A stretch of DNA of 64,000 bases. It comes from Synechococcales cyanobacterium CNB (GTDB lineage Bacteria > Planctomycetota > Phycisphaerae > Phycisphaerales > UBA1924). The notes beneath the pieces are model-generated. The model worked only from the letters and a program-made list of their open reading frames with translations, made no database searches and was not told the origin of the DNA. Positions 16,539-24,916 of this stretch are shown here, one piece after another. The DNA lies in the NCBI GenBank assembly GCA_030263455.1, contig SZOZ01000002.1, positions 434,001 to 498,000 of the forward strand. The letters are read 5' to 3'. Each line of letters begins with the position of its first letter. The first letter of the stretch is position 1. The position numbers were made by a program, and so were the translations under genes.

Positions 16539-16673
16539 ATGAACGAACGCAACACGAACGGGAGCGAGGGTTGGAGCCGTCGCTGGCCGTGGGGCTGGAT
16601 CGCGGCCAGTGCCGTCGCGGGCGCGATCGCCATCGCGCCCATCGTGTGGACAGTGGCGACCTGGGCCGCCTGA
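16539..16673 (+). CDS. 44-residue single-pass membrane peptide
   Basis: The frame starts at ATG 16539 after a near-perfect AGGAGG (16527-16532) with 6-base spacing. It encodes a polar, Trp/Arg-rich N-terminus (NGSEGWSRRWPWGW) and one hydrophobic segment (IAASAVAGAIAIAPIVWTVA), ending TWAA. The composition is that of a small membrane peptide. It lies in a run of tiny genes after the mrp operon. No homologue is recognised; regulation of a membrane complex is one possible role. Confidence 0.5.
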   Translation: MNERNTNGSEGWSRRWPWGWIAASAVAGAIAIAPIVWTVATWAA

Positions 16674-16741
16674 AAGGGCGAGCAGGCGTCGATTTCACGG
16701 AGCAACGACCACCGGCGCACCGCGCCAGAGGAGAACCCCCG

Positions 16742-16861
16742 ATGACTGCGCAGAACACGCCGCTCTTCGCGGCTCAAGACCGTGAACCCACCGGGCCGAT
16801 GCGTGGCCCGTGGGCACGGGGAGCGAAAGTCGCTCCCCGCACGATCGCGAGCCGGGCGTAG
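16742..16861 (+). CDS. 39-residue peptide
   Basis: A short frame starts MTAQNTPLFAAQ at ATG 16742 with GAGGAG 8 bases upstream and ends at TAG 16859-16861. Its second half is overlaid by a perfect 9-bp hairpin (16818-16838). Either a real small peptide or a structured RNA is encoded; the sequence cannot decide. Confidence 0.3.
   Translation: MTAQNTPLFAAQDREPTGPMRGPWARGAKVAPRTIASRA
16818..16838. other. Perfect 9-bp hairpin with 3-base loop
   Basis: GGGGAGCGA pairs perfectly with TCGCTCCCC around the loop AAG. It lies inside the 39-codon frame and 73 bases before the next gene (16912). There is no T-run. It could be an attenuator, an RNA processing site or a repeat remnant. Confidence 0.5.
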
Positions 16862-16911
16862 GGACATCGGCATCCGCCGCACCGGCGGCGGGGCCGGTAC
16901 CATCAGTTCCT

Positions 16912-17244
16912 ATGCCGCAGGACACGAAAGCCATGAGACGGGCACGGACGTCCGTCAATCAGCCGCCGTGGCTCGACGACGCGCACGACGAGTTCGTCGA
17001 GTTGTGCAGGCACGAGCGCATCCCGCGCGACGACTACGACCGCTTTGTGGACCGATGGCTCGAACGATGCACAACCCGGGGCGAAGTCCGCGCGTTCGAG
17101 CGCGCGGTCGAATGCTGGATGCGACTCCGCGCGGGAGCCCGCGTTCTTGCGGAGCGAGAAGCCGCGAGCCGGCCCCGCGAAGACCCAAGCGGCGTCCGGC
17201 CAAGCGGGCGTGCGAGCGGCGTTCGACGAAACGCCGGCGACTGA
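16912..17244 (+). CDS. Hypothetical 110-residue protein
   Basis: A small helical protein with conserved-looking central sequence (PPWLDDAHDEFVELCRHERI, then YDRFVDRWLERC) and a basic Arg/Pro/Ser tail. The start is taken at ATG 16912 (MPQDTKAMRR); ATG 16933 is an alternative, and neither has a strong Shine-Dalgarno. A good intrinsic terminator follows 40 bases after the stop. The spacing of aromatic and acidic residues suggests a real fold, but I recognise no family. Confidence 0.5.
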   Translation: MPQDTKAMRRARTSVNQPPWLDDAHDEFVELCRHERIPRDDYDRFVDRWLERCTTRGEVRAFERAVECWMRLRAGARVLAEREAASRPREDPSGVRPSGRASGVRRNAGD

Positions 17245-17284
17245 ACGCCCCGTTTGTCAGGACTCACAAACCGAACCACCTCCT

Positions 17285-17313
17285 CGCCGTGGCGATTCCG
17301 CCCGGCGTTTTTT
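17285..17313 (+). terminator. Intrinsic terminator
   Basis: CGCCGTGGCG (17285-17294) pairs with CGCCCGGCG (17299-17307) with one bulged T and loop ATTC, followed directly by six T. It ends the cluster of small genes finishing at 17244. Confidence 0.8.
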
Positions 17314-17389
17314 CTTGCCCGGGTGAAGCGCGGGGAACCAGGTAGACGAGGGGAGTGTCAAACGCCAACTGGGGGTCCGGGGAAAGGAC

Positions 17390-18382
17390 ATGCCACACGA
17401 CGACGCATCGGACGCGCACTGGAAAAGCATCAACATCGACTTGCAGAGAATCGCCGAGCGGCTCGATCGGCAGGCGCACGATCTCCACGACGCGGCCGGG
17501 GAGATTGTCGAGGAGTACTGCTCGCGCGTTGACGGCGGAGAGGAGTCCGCACCGCTCGCGGTCGAGCTCTACGACTGGGCCGACCGTTGCGGACGCCGCC
17601 TCATCGGGCCGGTGAGGCTCGGCCACGACCCGCGCGACCATTGCGATCGGCTGGCGCTTCTGTGTCGCGTCGTGAACAACCTCCAGCACCGGATCGGCCG
17701 GCACGGAGCGGACGCCTTCTCGCTCGACACGACGAAGCGCAACGCTCGGACACGATTCGTCGCCATGCACGACGGCTACGAGGCGGCCGATCCGGCAGCG
17801 CACGGCATCCACGCCGCGATGGGGCGCGAGGAACTCGAACTCCTCGCCGAGTTCATTCGACAACTCCCCGAGCAGGACGCGCGTCTTGCGCTCGACCTCG
17901 CCAAAGGCAAGACGATCGTGGAAGTCTCTCACGATCTCGGCATCTCCAAGAGTGCCGCACGCGCGCGGCGGAGCAGGCTCTGCCGCGAACTGATTGCCTT
18001 CCGTGCCTCACGCCACCGCAAGCCATCCCTCGGCGATGCCGCTCCTCGCCCGGGAGAAGCCGGGCAGGGAGGGTTCGTAGGCCACGACGAGGGGGACCAG
18101 AACGGCGAGGAGAACCAAGCCGAACACCACGAGCGGCCGGGGCGCCTCGTACAGCGCCCCGGCCGCACGCTCCGAACCCCAGCGCGCCGCCGCGTACACC
18201 GCCGTGATCGGCAGCGCCACGAACAGCACGAACGCCCAGCCCCACGTCCACACCGACCAGAACACGGAATCCATGGATGCGCCTCCTGCACACGTGCGGC
18301 CGACGATCGGCCTCACGTAGACAAGGGGACGCTGCGTGTGCGGGTGGGCGCGCCGATCGCGCGGCATCGGTGTGCCGCCTGA
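17390..18382 (+). CDS. Sigma-70 region-4-like protein with doubtful C-terminal extension
   Basis: Residues 1-160 are helical and unrecognised. Residues about 150-205 form a clear sigma-70 region 4-type unit (LPEQDARLALDLAKGKTIVE, VSHDLGISKSAARARRSRL). After about residue 206 the frame runs on to 18382 without a stop, but that part is rich in Arg, His, Pro and Gln. It is exactly antisense to a convincing membrane protein gene (18008-18274). The true end is therefore uncertain: either a long tail overlaps an antisense gene, or a nearby stop was lost. The ATG at 17390 has GGGGAAAGGA just upstream. It may be an ECF-like or phage-like transcription factor. Confidence 0.5.
   Translation: MPHDDASDAHWKSINIDLQRIAERLDRQAHDLHDAAGEIVEEYCSRVDGGEESAPLAVELYDWADRCGRRLIGPVRLGHDPRDHCDRLALLCRVVNNLQHRIGRHGADAFSLDTTKRNARTRFVAMHDGYEAADPAAHGIHAAMGREELELLAEFIRQLPEQDARLALDLAKGKTIVEVSHDLGISKSAARARRSRLCRELIAFRASRHRKPSLGDAAPRPGEAGQGGFVGHDEGDQNGEENQAEHHERPGRLVQRPGRTLRTPARRRVHRRDRQRHEQHERPAPRPHRPEHGIHGCASCTRAADDRPHVDKGTLRVRVGAPIARHRCAA
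18008..18274 (-). CDS. Small membrane protein antisense to the sigma-like gene's tail
   Basis: The 88-residue protein has two hydrophobic helices (WGWAFVLFVALPITAVYAAA and VVFGLVLLAVLVPLVVAY) and a short polar C-terminus. The ATG at 18274 has AGGAGG with 7-base spacing, one of the best ribosome sites in the window, which decides both the start and the reality of the gene. It lies entirely opposite the 3' part of the plus-strand sigma-like frame. Function is unknown. It ends 266 bases downstream of its start and is divergent in no operon. Confidence 0.65.
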   Translation of the reverse strand: MDSVFWSVWTWGWAFVLFVALPITAVYAAARWGSERAAGALYEAPRPLVVFGLVLLAVLVPLVVAYEPSLPGFSRARSGIAEGWLAVA

Positions 18383-18391
18383 GCAAATCGG

Positions 18392-19375
18392 CTACTTCCC
18401 CTGCCCCTGCTCCTCGTACCACGCCACCGTCCGCCGCAGCCCTTCCTCAAGCCCGACCTTCGCCTTCCACCCCAGCAGCGTCGCCGCGCGGGAGGTGTCG
18501 AGGGATCGGCGCGGCTGGCCGTCGGGCTTGGTGGTGTCCCATTCGATCGCGCCCTGGAAGCGGGTGGCCTTGACGATGAGGGCGACGAGGTCGCGGATGG
18601 AGATTTCGCTGCCCGCGCCGAGGTTGATGGGGGTCGGCTCGTCCATGGTCTCGGCGGCGCGGACGATGCCGGCCGCGGCGTCGTCGACGTAGAGGAACTC
18701 GCGCGTCGCCGTTCCCGTCCCCCAGCAGACGATCTTCGCGTCGCCGCGCTGCTTCGCCTCGGCACACTTGCGGATGAGGGCGGGGACGACGTGGCTGGAC
18801 TCGGGGTCGAAGTTGTCCCACGGGCCGTAGAGGTTCACCGGCAGCACGTAGGCGCCGCGCATGGCGTACTGGCGGCCGTAGGCGGCGAGCATCTCGCCCG
18901 CGGCCTTCTTGGCGATGCCGTATGGGGCGTTGGTCTCCTCGGGGTAGCCGTTCCAGAGTTCCTCTTCGCGGAAGGGGACGGGCGTGAACTTCGGGTATGA
19001 GCAGATGGACCCGACCTGGACGAACTTGCCGCCGCGCTCGGGCAGGCCGTCGAGGCGTGCGCCCTCGATGAGGTTGAGCGCCATGGCCATGTTGGCGAAG
19101 AAGAAGCGGCCCGGGCTGCGTCGGTTCGCCCCGATGCCGCCGACCTCCGCGGCCAGGTGGAGCACGAGGTCCGCCTTGCCGTGCCGGAACGCCTCGCGGT
19201 ACAACCGCCCGACCTGTGCCGCATCGGTGAGGTCATAGTCGCGTCGTCGGGGGACGAAGAGGCGATCGTCGGAGACGCCTCGCTCGCGGAGGAGGCGGCA
19301 GACCTCGCGTCCGACGAAGCCCGCCCCCCCCGTGACGATGACCCGCTTGTCGGACCAGTCGAACCCGCCCGGCAT
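18392..19375 (-). CDS. fcl: GDP-L-fucose synthase (NAD-dependent epimerase/reductase)
   Basis: This enzyme converts GDP-4-keto-6-deoxy-mannose to GDP-L-fucose for surface glycans. The 327 residues form an extended short-chain dehydrogenase: nucleotide loop GGAGFVG (16-22), active-site Tyr152 and Lys156 in YGIAKK, GSICSYP (122-128) and the C-terminal GTGTATREFLYVDD. These match the GDP-fucose synthase subgroup rather than general epimerases. The ATG at 19375 has GAGGAG upstream; an open extension to 19468 has no support. No GDP-mannose dehydratase lies next to it in the window. Confidence 0.88.
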   Translation of the reverse strand: MPGGFDWSDKRVIVTGGAGFVGREVCRLLRERGVSDDRLFVPRRRDYDLTDAAQVGRLYREAFRHGKADLVLHLAAEVGGIGANRRSPGRFFFANMAMALNLIEGARLDGLPERGGKFVQVGSICSYPKFTPVPFREEELWNGYPEETNAPYGIAKKAAGEMLAAYGRQYAMRGAYVLPVNLYGPWDNFDPESSHVVPALIRKCAEAKQRGDAKIVCWGTGTATREFLYVDDAAAGIVRAAETMDEPTPINLGAGSEISIRDLVALIVKATRFQGAIEWDTTKPDGQPRRSLDTSRAATLLGWKAKVGLEEGLRRTVAWYEEQGQGK

Positions 19376-19440
19376 CGCACGCTCCTCGCTCTCCGCCCGC
19401 GTATCGTCATCCACGCCGCCGTGGCCGCGAGGCCGAAGGA

Positions 19441-21348
19441 GTGTACGCCGTGCGTCAAGCCCCCCCATTGCTGCCGATCGTTGCCGTGCTGCTCGCTGCG
19501 CCGTCTCTCGCGCTGGCCCAGGCAGCGCCGCGCTACACCGCCCGTCAGTTCTACGACACGGTCGCGGTGGGCGGGCCGTCGTTCACGCACGACGGGTCGA
19601 GGATCGTCTATCACTCGGACGCCTCCGGGGTGTTCAACGTGTACTCGGTGCCGTTCGGGGGTGGCGAGCCGACGCAGCTCACGTTCTCCAGGGACCACGC
19701 GCACTTCGCCGTCTCGACGTTCCCCGAGGACGACCGCGTCCTGTTCACCGCCGACCAGGGCGGGAACGAGCTGAACCACCTGTTCGTGCTGCTGCCCGAC
19801 GGCACGACGCACGACCTGACGCCCGGGGAGAACCTCAAGGCCCAGTTCCTCGGGTGGTCCGGCGACGAGACAGCCTTCTACGTCCTGACCAACGAGCGCG
19901 ACCCGCGGCACTTCGACCTGTACCGTTATGACGCGGACGACTACACGCGCACGCTCTACTTCGAGAACACCGAGGGCTGGTCGATCGGCGCGGTCAGTCG
20001 GGACTGCCGGTGGGTTGCGCTCACGAAGACCCACACCAACGCGGACTCGGACGTCTACCTGGCTGACGTGACGACGGGCGAGGCGAGGCTCGTCACGCCG
20101 CACGAGCCGCCCGTGAGCCACGGCGTCGCGGCGTTCACGCCGGACAGCACGACACTCATCTTCACTTCGAACGCAGACTCGGAGTTCGTCCACACCCGCA
20201 CCTTCGTCCTTGCGGGCGTCCCCCAGGGTGAACGCAACCACCGCGTGCTGGACCGGGCCGACTGGGACGTGGCGTTCACGTCGTTCTCGCGCGACGGCCG
20301 GTACCGCGTGGTCGCCGTGAACGCGGACGCGCGGACCGTCCTGCGTGCGGAGGAGTGGCCCTCGCGCACCCCGCTCGCCCTGCCCGAGTTCCCTCGCGGC
20401 GACGTGACCGGCATCACGTTCTCTCGGGACGGCAAGCGGGTCGCGCTGGTCGTGAACGGCGACACCTCCCCCGCGAACATCTACTCCGCCGAGCTCGGCT
20501 CGGGGCAGGTCCACCAGATCACGCGATCGCTCAGCCCCGCCATGAAGCAGGAGCACCTCGTCGAGAGCGAGGTCGTGCGCTATCCGTCATTCGACGGTGT
20601 GGAGATCCCGTCGCTGCTCTACCGTCCCCACGGGGCGTCGGCGCAGAACAAGGCGCCCGCGCTCGTGTGGGTGCATGGCGGGCCTGGCGGGCAGAGCCGC
20701 ACAGGCTACAACGCCCTCGTCCAGTTCCTCGTGAACCAGGGGTACGCGGTGCTGGCCGTCAACAACCGTGGCTCGTCCGGCTACGGCAAGACGTTCTTCC
20801 ACATGGACGACCGCGACCACGGCGGGGGCGACCTGAAGGACTGCGTCCACGCGCGAACGTACCTCGCATCGCTCGACTGGATCGACCCGGACCGTATCGC
20901 CATCATCGGCGGCTCCTACGGCGGGTTCATCGTCGCCGCCGCGCTCACCTTCCACCCCGAGGCCTTCGACGCGGGCGTCAACATCTTCGGCGTGACCAAC
21001 TGGGTGCGGACGCTGGAGTCCATCCCGCCGTGGTGGGCGGCGTTCCGCGACTCGCTCTACGCCGAGATGGGCGACCCGGCGACCGACCGCGAACGCCTGC
21101 ACGCCATCTCGCCGCTCTTCCATGCGGGGAACATCGTCCGCCCGCTCATGGTCATCCAGGGCGCGAACGACCCGCGCGTGCTGAAGGCGGAATCGGACGA
21201 CCTCGTCGCCGCCGCACGCGAGAACGGGGCGACCGTGGACTACCTCGTCTTCGACGACGAGGGGCACGGGTTCCTGAAGAAGGAGAACCGCATCACGGCC
21301 GCGGAGCGTATCGCCGCATTCCTCGAAGCCCACCTTCGCGGCGAGTGA
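19441..21348 (+). CDS. Secreted S9-family prolyl oligopeptidase-like peptidase
   Basis: A 635-residue exported serine peptidase with the S9 (DPP4/acylaminoacyl-peptidase) layout. It has a signal peptide (LLPIVAVLLAAPSLALAQA), a beta-propeller of WD-like repeats (about residues 30-370) and an alpha/beta-hydrolase domain with oxyanion-type HGGPGG. The catalytic triad is Ser492 in GGSYGGF, Asp577 in NDPR and His609 in GHGF. GTG 19441 is used; a GTG three codons later is equally possible. It would cleave short peptides outside the cytoplasm. The next gene begins 3 bases after its stop, so the two are likely co-transcribed. Confidence 0.9.
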   Translation: MYAVRQAPPLLPIVAVLLAAPSLALAQAAPRYTARQFYDTVAVGGPSFTHDGSRIVYHSDASGVFNVYSVPFGGGEPTQLTFSRDHAHFAVSTFPEDDRVLFTADQGGNELNHLFVLLPDGTTHDLTPGENLKAQFLGWSGDETAFYVLTNERDPRHFDLYRYDADDYTRTLYFENTEGWSIGAVSRDCRWVALTKTHTNADSDVYLADVTTGEARLVTPHEPPVSHGVAAFTPDSTTLIFTSNADSEFVHTRTFVLAGVPQGERNHRVLDRADWDVAFTSFSRDGRYRVVAVNADARTVLRAEEWPSRTPLALPEFPRGDVTGITFSRDGKRVALVVNGDTSPANIYSAELGSGQVHQITRSLSPAMKQEHLVESEVVRYPSFDGVEIPSLLYRPHGASAQNKAPALVWVHGGPGGQSRTGYNALVQFLVNQGYAVLAVNNRGSSGYGKTFFHMDDRDHGGGDLKDCVHARTYLASLDWIDPDRIAIIGGSYGGFIVAAALTFHPEAFDAGVNIFGVTNWVRTLESIPPWWAAFRDSLYAEMGDPATDRERLHAISPLFHAGNIVRPLMVIQGANDPRVLKAESDDLVAAARENGATVDYLVFDDEGHGFLKKENRITAAERIAAFLEAHLRGE

Positions 21349-21351
21349 TCG

Positions 21352-22362
21352 ATGCGAGGCCGACGGCACAGCCCGCGCCGCAGGCGTGCCGCCCGTGCGT
21401 TGGCCGCCGGTGCGCTGGCGTGCCTCATGGTCTTCCTGCTCGCGCGGCTATGCACGGATCGGGCGGTCGTCACGCAGTGGGTGTGGTGGGCGCCGCAATG
21501 GGCGTGGCCGCTGGGGGCGATGACACTGGTCGCGCTCTCGCTCGCGATCGATCGGCGCCGGCACCGGACCAGGCCGATCGCGGTTGTCGTTGCGATCGGC
21601 GCGCTTGCGATCGTGCTCGGCGCGGACTGGCGGGTCTACCGCTTCCTGACCGCGGCCCGTTTGGAGACGGGCGTTTCGTCGTCGGCCACGCTGCTCTTCC
21701 TGAATCTCGCGGCCGAGCGGATCGGGGATGCTTCCGAACTCGCGCTCCCGGTCGCCGACGTTTACGTCATCGCCAACGCATCGTCGGCGACGAACCTGGA
21801 CACGCTCGCGAGGAACTTTGACGACGCGCCCTTCGTCGCGCACACCTGGCCGTTCGTCGTCGTGTCGCGCTGGCCCGTCGCGCGTCTCGGCGCGACGGTC
21901 TTCCGTCCACACGGGAATCCTGCCTCGCGCTCGGACGAAGACCCCGGTCGGGCCGCGGCGTTCGTGCTCGAACACACGCCGGCGGGCGACCTGACGCTGT
22001 GGGTGGTCGATTTCCCCTCGGACCCGCGACGCTCCCGCGTGGCGAACGCGCGGCAGGCTGCCGAGTCGATCCGCGCCGCGGCAAGGTTCCCCGCGCCGGA
22101 CATCGTGGTGGGGGACTTCAACATCACCCGCGGCTCGCACTCGTTGCGCCTGTTCGCTCGGGAAACCGCGCCGGGGCTGCGCGACGCGCACGCGGTCGCC
22201 GGTCTCGGGCCTGCCGGTACCTGGCCGCGGCGCGCGCCACTCTGGCCGATCGACCATGCCCTGATCGGGCCGCGCCTGATGCCCACGGGCTTGCGGACGG
22301 TCGATCCGGGCGTCGGTTCGCACCGGGCGGTGGTGGTCGGCGTCGTGGCGGCAGGCCCCTGA
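21352..22362 (+). CDS. Membrane-anchored endonuclease/exonuclease/phosphatase-fold protein
   Basis: The 336-residue protein has a basic N-terminus and three membrane helices within the first 100 residues, then an EEP-fold domain outside the membrane. EEP motifs seen are DIVVGDFNITRGSHS (about residues 251-265), the Trp/Asp/His stretch PLWPIDHAL near 300, and GVGSHRAVVV near the end, which carries the catalytic His. Similar planctomycete and proteobacterial proteins are membrane-bound EEP phosphatases of unknown substrate. An expected early Asn/Glu pair looks degenerate (LFLNLAAE), so activity is not certain. It follows the S9 peptidase after 3 bases. Confidence 0.75.
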   Translation: MRGRRHSPRRRRAARALAAGALACLMVFLLARLCTDRAVVTQWVWWAPQWAWPLGAMTLVALSLAIDRRRHRTRPIAVVVAIGALAIVLGADWRVYRFLTAARLETGVSSSATLLFLNLAAERIGDASELALPVADVYVIANASSATNLDTLARNFDDAPFVAHTWPFVVVSRWPVARLGATVFRPHGNPASRSDEDPGRAAAFVLEHTPAGDLTLWVVDFPSDPRRSRVANARQAAESIRAAARFPAPDIVVGDFNITRGSHSLRLFARETAPGLRDAHAVAGLGPAGTWPRRAPLWPIDHALIGPRLMPTGLRTVDPGVGSHRAVVVGVVAAGP

Positions 22363-22492
22363 AGGCCACGGGGTAAGGCCGAGCGCCCGCGATTTTCACC
22401 GTCTCTCTTCGCCGCGGAGTCCTCTTCCTGTACGCTCAACGCCGGGCGTCCGATGATCTGGACGACCCCATCCGCACACGAGGGACCAGACC

Positions 22493-24859
22493 ATGCACGG
22501 GACCATCGTTCGCGCGCCTGTTGCCGCACTCGCCCTTTCGGTCGCCGCCGGAGCCGCCTCCGCCACATGGTCGATCGTCCTCATCGACACGCGGACGGGC
22601 GAGATCGCGCTCGGCTCGGCGACGTGCCTCACCACCTTCGACCTGCAGGCCGGCACGCCCGTGCTGATCCCTCGGCTGGGCGGAGCGACAGCGCAGTCGT
22701 TCGTGGACCAGGGCGGGTTCAATCGGACCTTCATCCGCGACCGCCTGCTCGAAGGCGTGCCCACCGACGAGATCATTGCCCTGCTCGCGGGCTTCGATCC
22801 CACGCACCACACGCGCCAGTACGGCTTGGCCGACGTGCACGGGAACGCGACGACTTTCACGGGTTCGGGAGCGGGTTCGTGGGCGGGCGGGCAGACGGGG
22901 CGCGTGGGCGACGTGGTGTACGCTGTGCAGGGCAACGTGCTCGCAGGCGAGCCGGTCGTCTCGCAGTGCGTCGTCGCCATCGAGAACGCGCTGCTCAACG
23001 GCGCCGACCTCGCCGAAGCCATGATGATCGGCATGCAGGAGGCGCGCGTCTGGGGCGGCGACGGACGCTGCAACTGCGGCAACCCCGCCGACGGCTGCGG
23101 CTCGCCGCCGGACGGGTGGGACCCGGAGACCGGAAAGTCCGCCCACATCGCCTACATGCTCGTCGCCCGCGACGGCGACGGCTTCGGGTGCAACGGCATG
23201 TACCGCGCCTCCAGCCAGCCGCGCACCGTCTCGCTGGGCGACATGGACGGCGACGGACGAACGGACGTGGTGGTGGCGAACTCGCAGCAGGGCCGCGTCT
23301 CCATTCACTTCAACATCAGCAACGGCTCGCCATACGCCATGTTCGCCCCGCAGCCCCACGTCTACAGCGTCGGCGGCGGGGCACGCGCCGCGGCCGTTGC
23401 CCTCGTCAACAACGATCCGCATCCCGACATCGTCACCGCTGACGCCTCCCTCGGCAGGGTGAGCACCCTGCTCAACCTCGGCAACGGGTTCTTTGTTCCC
23501 GGTACGCCCGTTACCGTTGGCGGCTCGCCCCAGGACATCGTCGCCGCGGACTTCGACGGCGTGCACGGCGACGACGCCGCGCTCGTCTCGTCCACCGACT
23601 CATCCGTGAAGGTGCTGTTGAACTCCGGCGGCTCGCTCGGCGCGGCGACTTCCATCCCCGTCGGCGGCGTGCCCACCTCGATCGCCACGGCCGACTTCAA
23701 CCTCGACGGGCATCCCGATCTCATCGTCGCGGATGAGACGGGCGATCGCGTGGTCGTGCTCATCAACAACGGCGCCGGCGCGTTCACGATCGCACACGAC
23801 ATGCCCGTCGGCGATCGACCCTTCGCCATCGCCGCGGGCGACCTCGACAACGACGGAAGACCCGATATCGCGACGGCGAACTTCAACGACGGGACGGCGA
23901 CGATCCTTTTCAACAGGCCGGGGGGGTTCGAGCGAACGGACCTCGCCAACCCCACGCGACCCACTGCCGTCGCCATCGCGGACCTCGACGGCGACGGCGT
24001 CAACGACCTCGTCGTCACCGACTCGCAGTCGTTCACCTTCACCGTCTTCCTCGGAACCGACGGCGGCTTCCCCGTCAAGGATCGAACCTACCGCGAGATG
24101 CGCAATCCCAACCGCATCGCCGTCCACGACTTCAACGGCGATGGCCGCATGGACCTGGCCGCGAACTCCAGCGGACTCAATGCGCTGACGGTCGTCAGCG
24201 GTGCGGACCCACGGCACGGCACCGGACTCTTCGCCGACGGCGCGGGCTGCGCGACCGCAGACTACTACATGGAGTTCAACGTCGCCTTCCAGTCCCAGCA
24301 AAGCCCCGATCCCGTCGTCCAGTTGCAGGTCCTCTACGACGCCTGGCGGGCCGACCTCATCGGCAGGCCGGACGCCGTGCGCTCCGCGCCGCACTTCAGC
24401 ACCGACCGGCTCCCCCTCGGCGCAACCGCGACGCTCACCATCGACGCCCGGGACTGGATGGACGCCCCAGTCGGGCCAGGGCTGGCGGTTGCCGTCGAGC
24501 ACGCGCCGGACTCGGCCGGGATCGCGAAGGCAAACGCCGCGATCGACAACGGTGACGGCACCTACACGGTGGAACTCTCCACCGAGGACGCGCCACCCGG
24601 CTCCCGCGGCGTCGATCGGTATCTCGTGCTGATCGACGACGGGCGGAGCACAAGGCCCGTGATCCTCATGCCCAGGCCCGAACTGCGCATCGTCTCCGCG
24701 ACCGCCGACTGGAACGGCGACGGCGTCGTGGACACGCGCGACCTCATCGCGTTCCTCTCCGACTTCGCCGCCATGGACGCAAGGGCCGATCTCAACGGCG
24801 ACACCACCATCGACTCGCGCGACGCCGTCCTGTTCCTCAACGCCTGGGCCGGGAACTGA
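22493..24859 (+). CDS. Secreted DUF1028 protein with FG-GAP/VCBS repeats and dockerin-like tail
   Basis: A 788-residue multidomain exported protein. After a signal peptide (to about residue 24, AASA) comes a DUF1028 Ntn-hydrolase-like domain (TWSIVLIDTRTGEIALGSAT to about residue 235). Then about six FG-GAP/VCBS repeats follow with D-x-DGD-x-D-type calcium motifs (LGDMDGDGRTD, ADFNLDGHPD, GDLDNDGRPD). Next comes a beta-sandwich, and finally the two-EF-hand dockerin-like tail (DWNGDGVVD ... DLNGDTTID). Unlike the other dockerin proteins here it ends NAWAGN and lacks both flanking cysteines. GAGGGA lies upstream of the ATG. It is probably a surface or extracellular protein. Confidence 0.85.
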   Translation: MHGTIVRAPVAALALSVAAGAASATWSIVLIDTRTGEIALGSATCLTTFDLQAGTPVLIPRLGGATAQSFVDQGGFNRTFIRDRLLEGVPTDEIIALLAGFDPTHHTRQYGLADVHGNATTFTGSGAGSWAGGQTGRVGDVVYAVQGNVLAGEPVVSQCVVAIENALLNGADLAEAMMIGMQEARVWGGDGRCNCGNPADGCGSPPDGWDPETGKSAHIAYMLVARDGDGFGCNGMYRASSQPRTVSLGDMDGDGRTDVVVANSQQGRVSIHFNISNGSPYAMFAPQPHVYSVGGGARAAAVALVNNDPHPDIVTADASLGRVSTLLNLGNGFFVPGTPVTVGGSPQDIVAADFDGVHGDDAALVSSTDSSVKVLLNSGGSLGAATSIPVGGVPTSIATADFNLDGHPDLIVADETGDRVVVLINNGAGAFTIAHDMPVGDRPFAIAAGDLDNDGRPDIATANFNDGTATILFNRPGGFERTDLANPTRPTAVAIADLDGDGVNDLVVTDSQSFTFTVFLGTDGGFPVKDRTYREMRNPNRIAVHDFNGDGRMDLAANSSGLNALTVVSGADPRHGTGLFADGAGCATADYYMEFNVAFQSQQSPDPVVQLQVLYDAWRADLIGRPDAVRSAPHFSTDRLPLGATATLTIDARDWMDAPVGPGLAVAVEHAPDSAGIAKANAAIDNGDGTYTVELSTEDAPPGSRGVDRYLVLIDDGRSTRPVILMPRPELRIVSATADWNGDGVVDTRDLIAFLSDFAAMDARADLNGDTTIDSRDAVLFLNAWAGN

Positions 24860-24916
24860 AGTCTTCCAGGCCGTCCTCCAACGATCGGTGGCGGCGCCTT
24901 GCCGGCCCCGCTCAAC

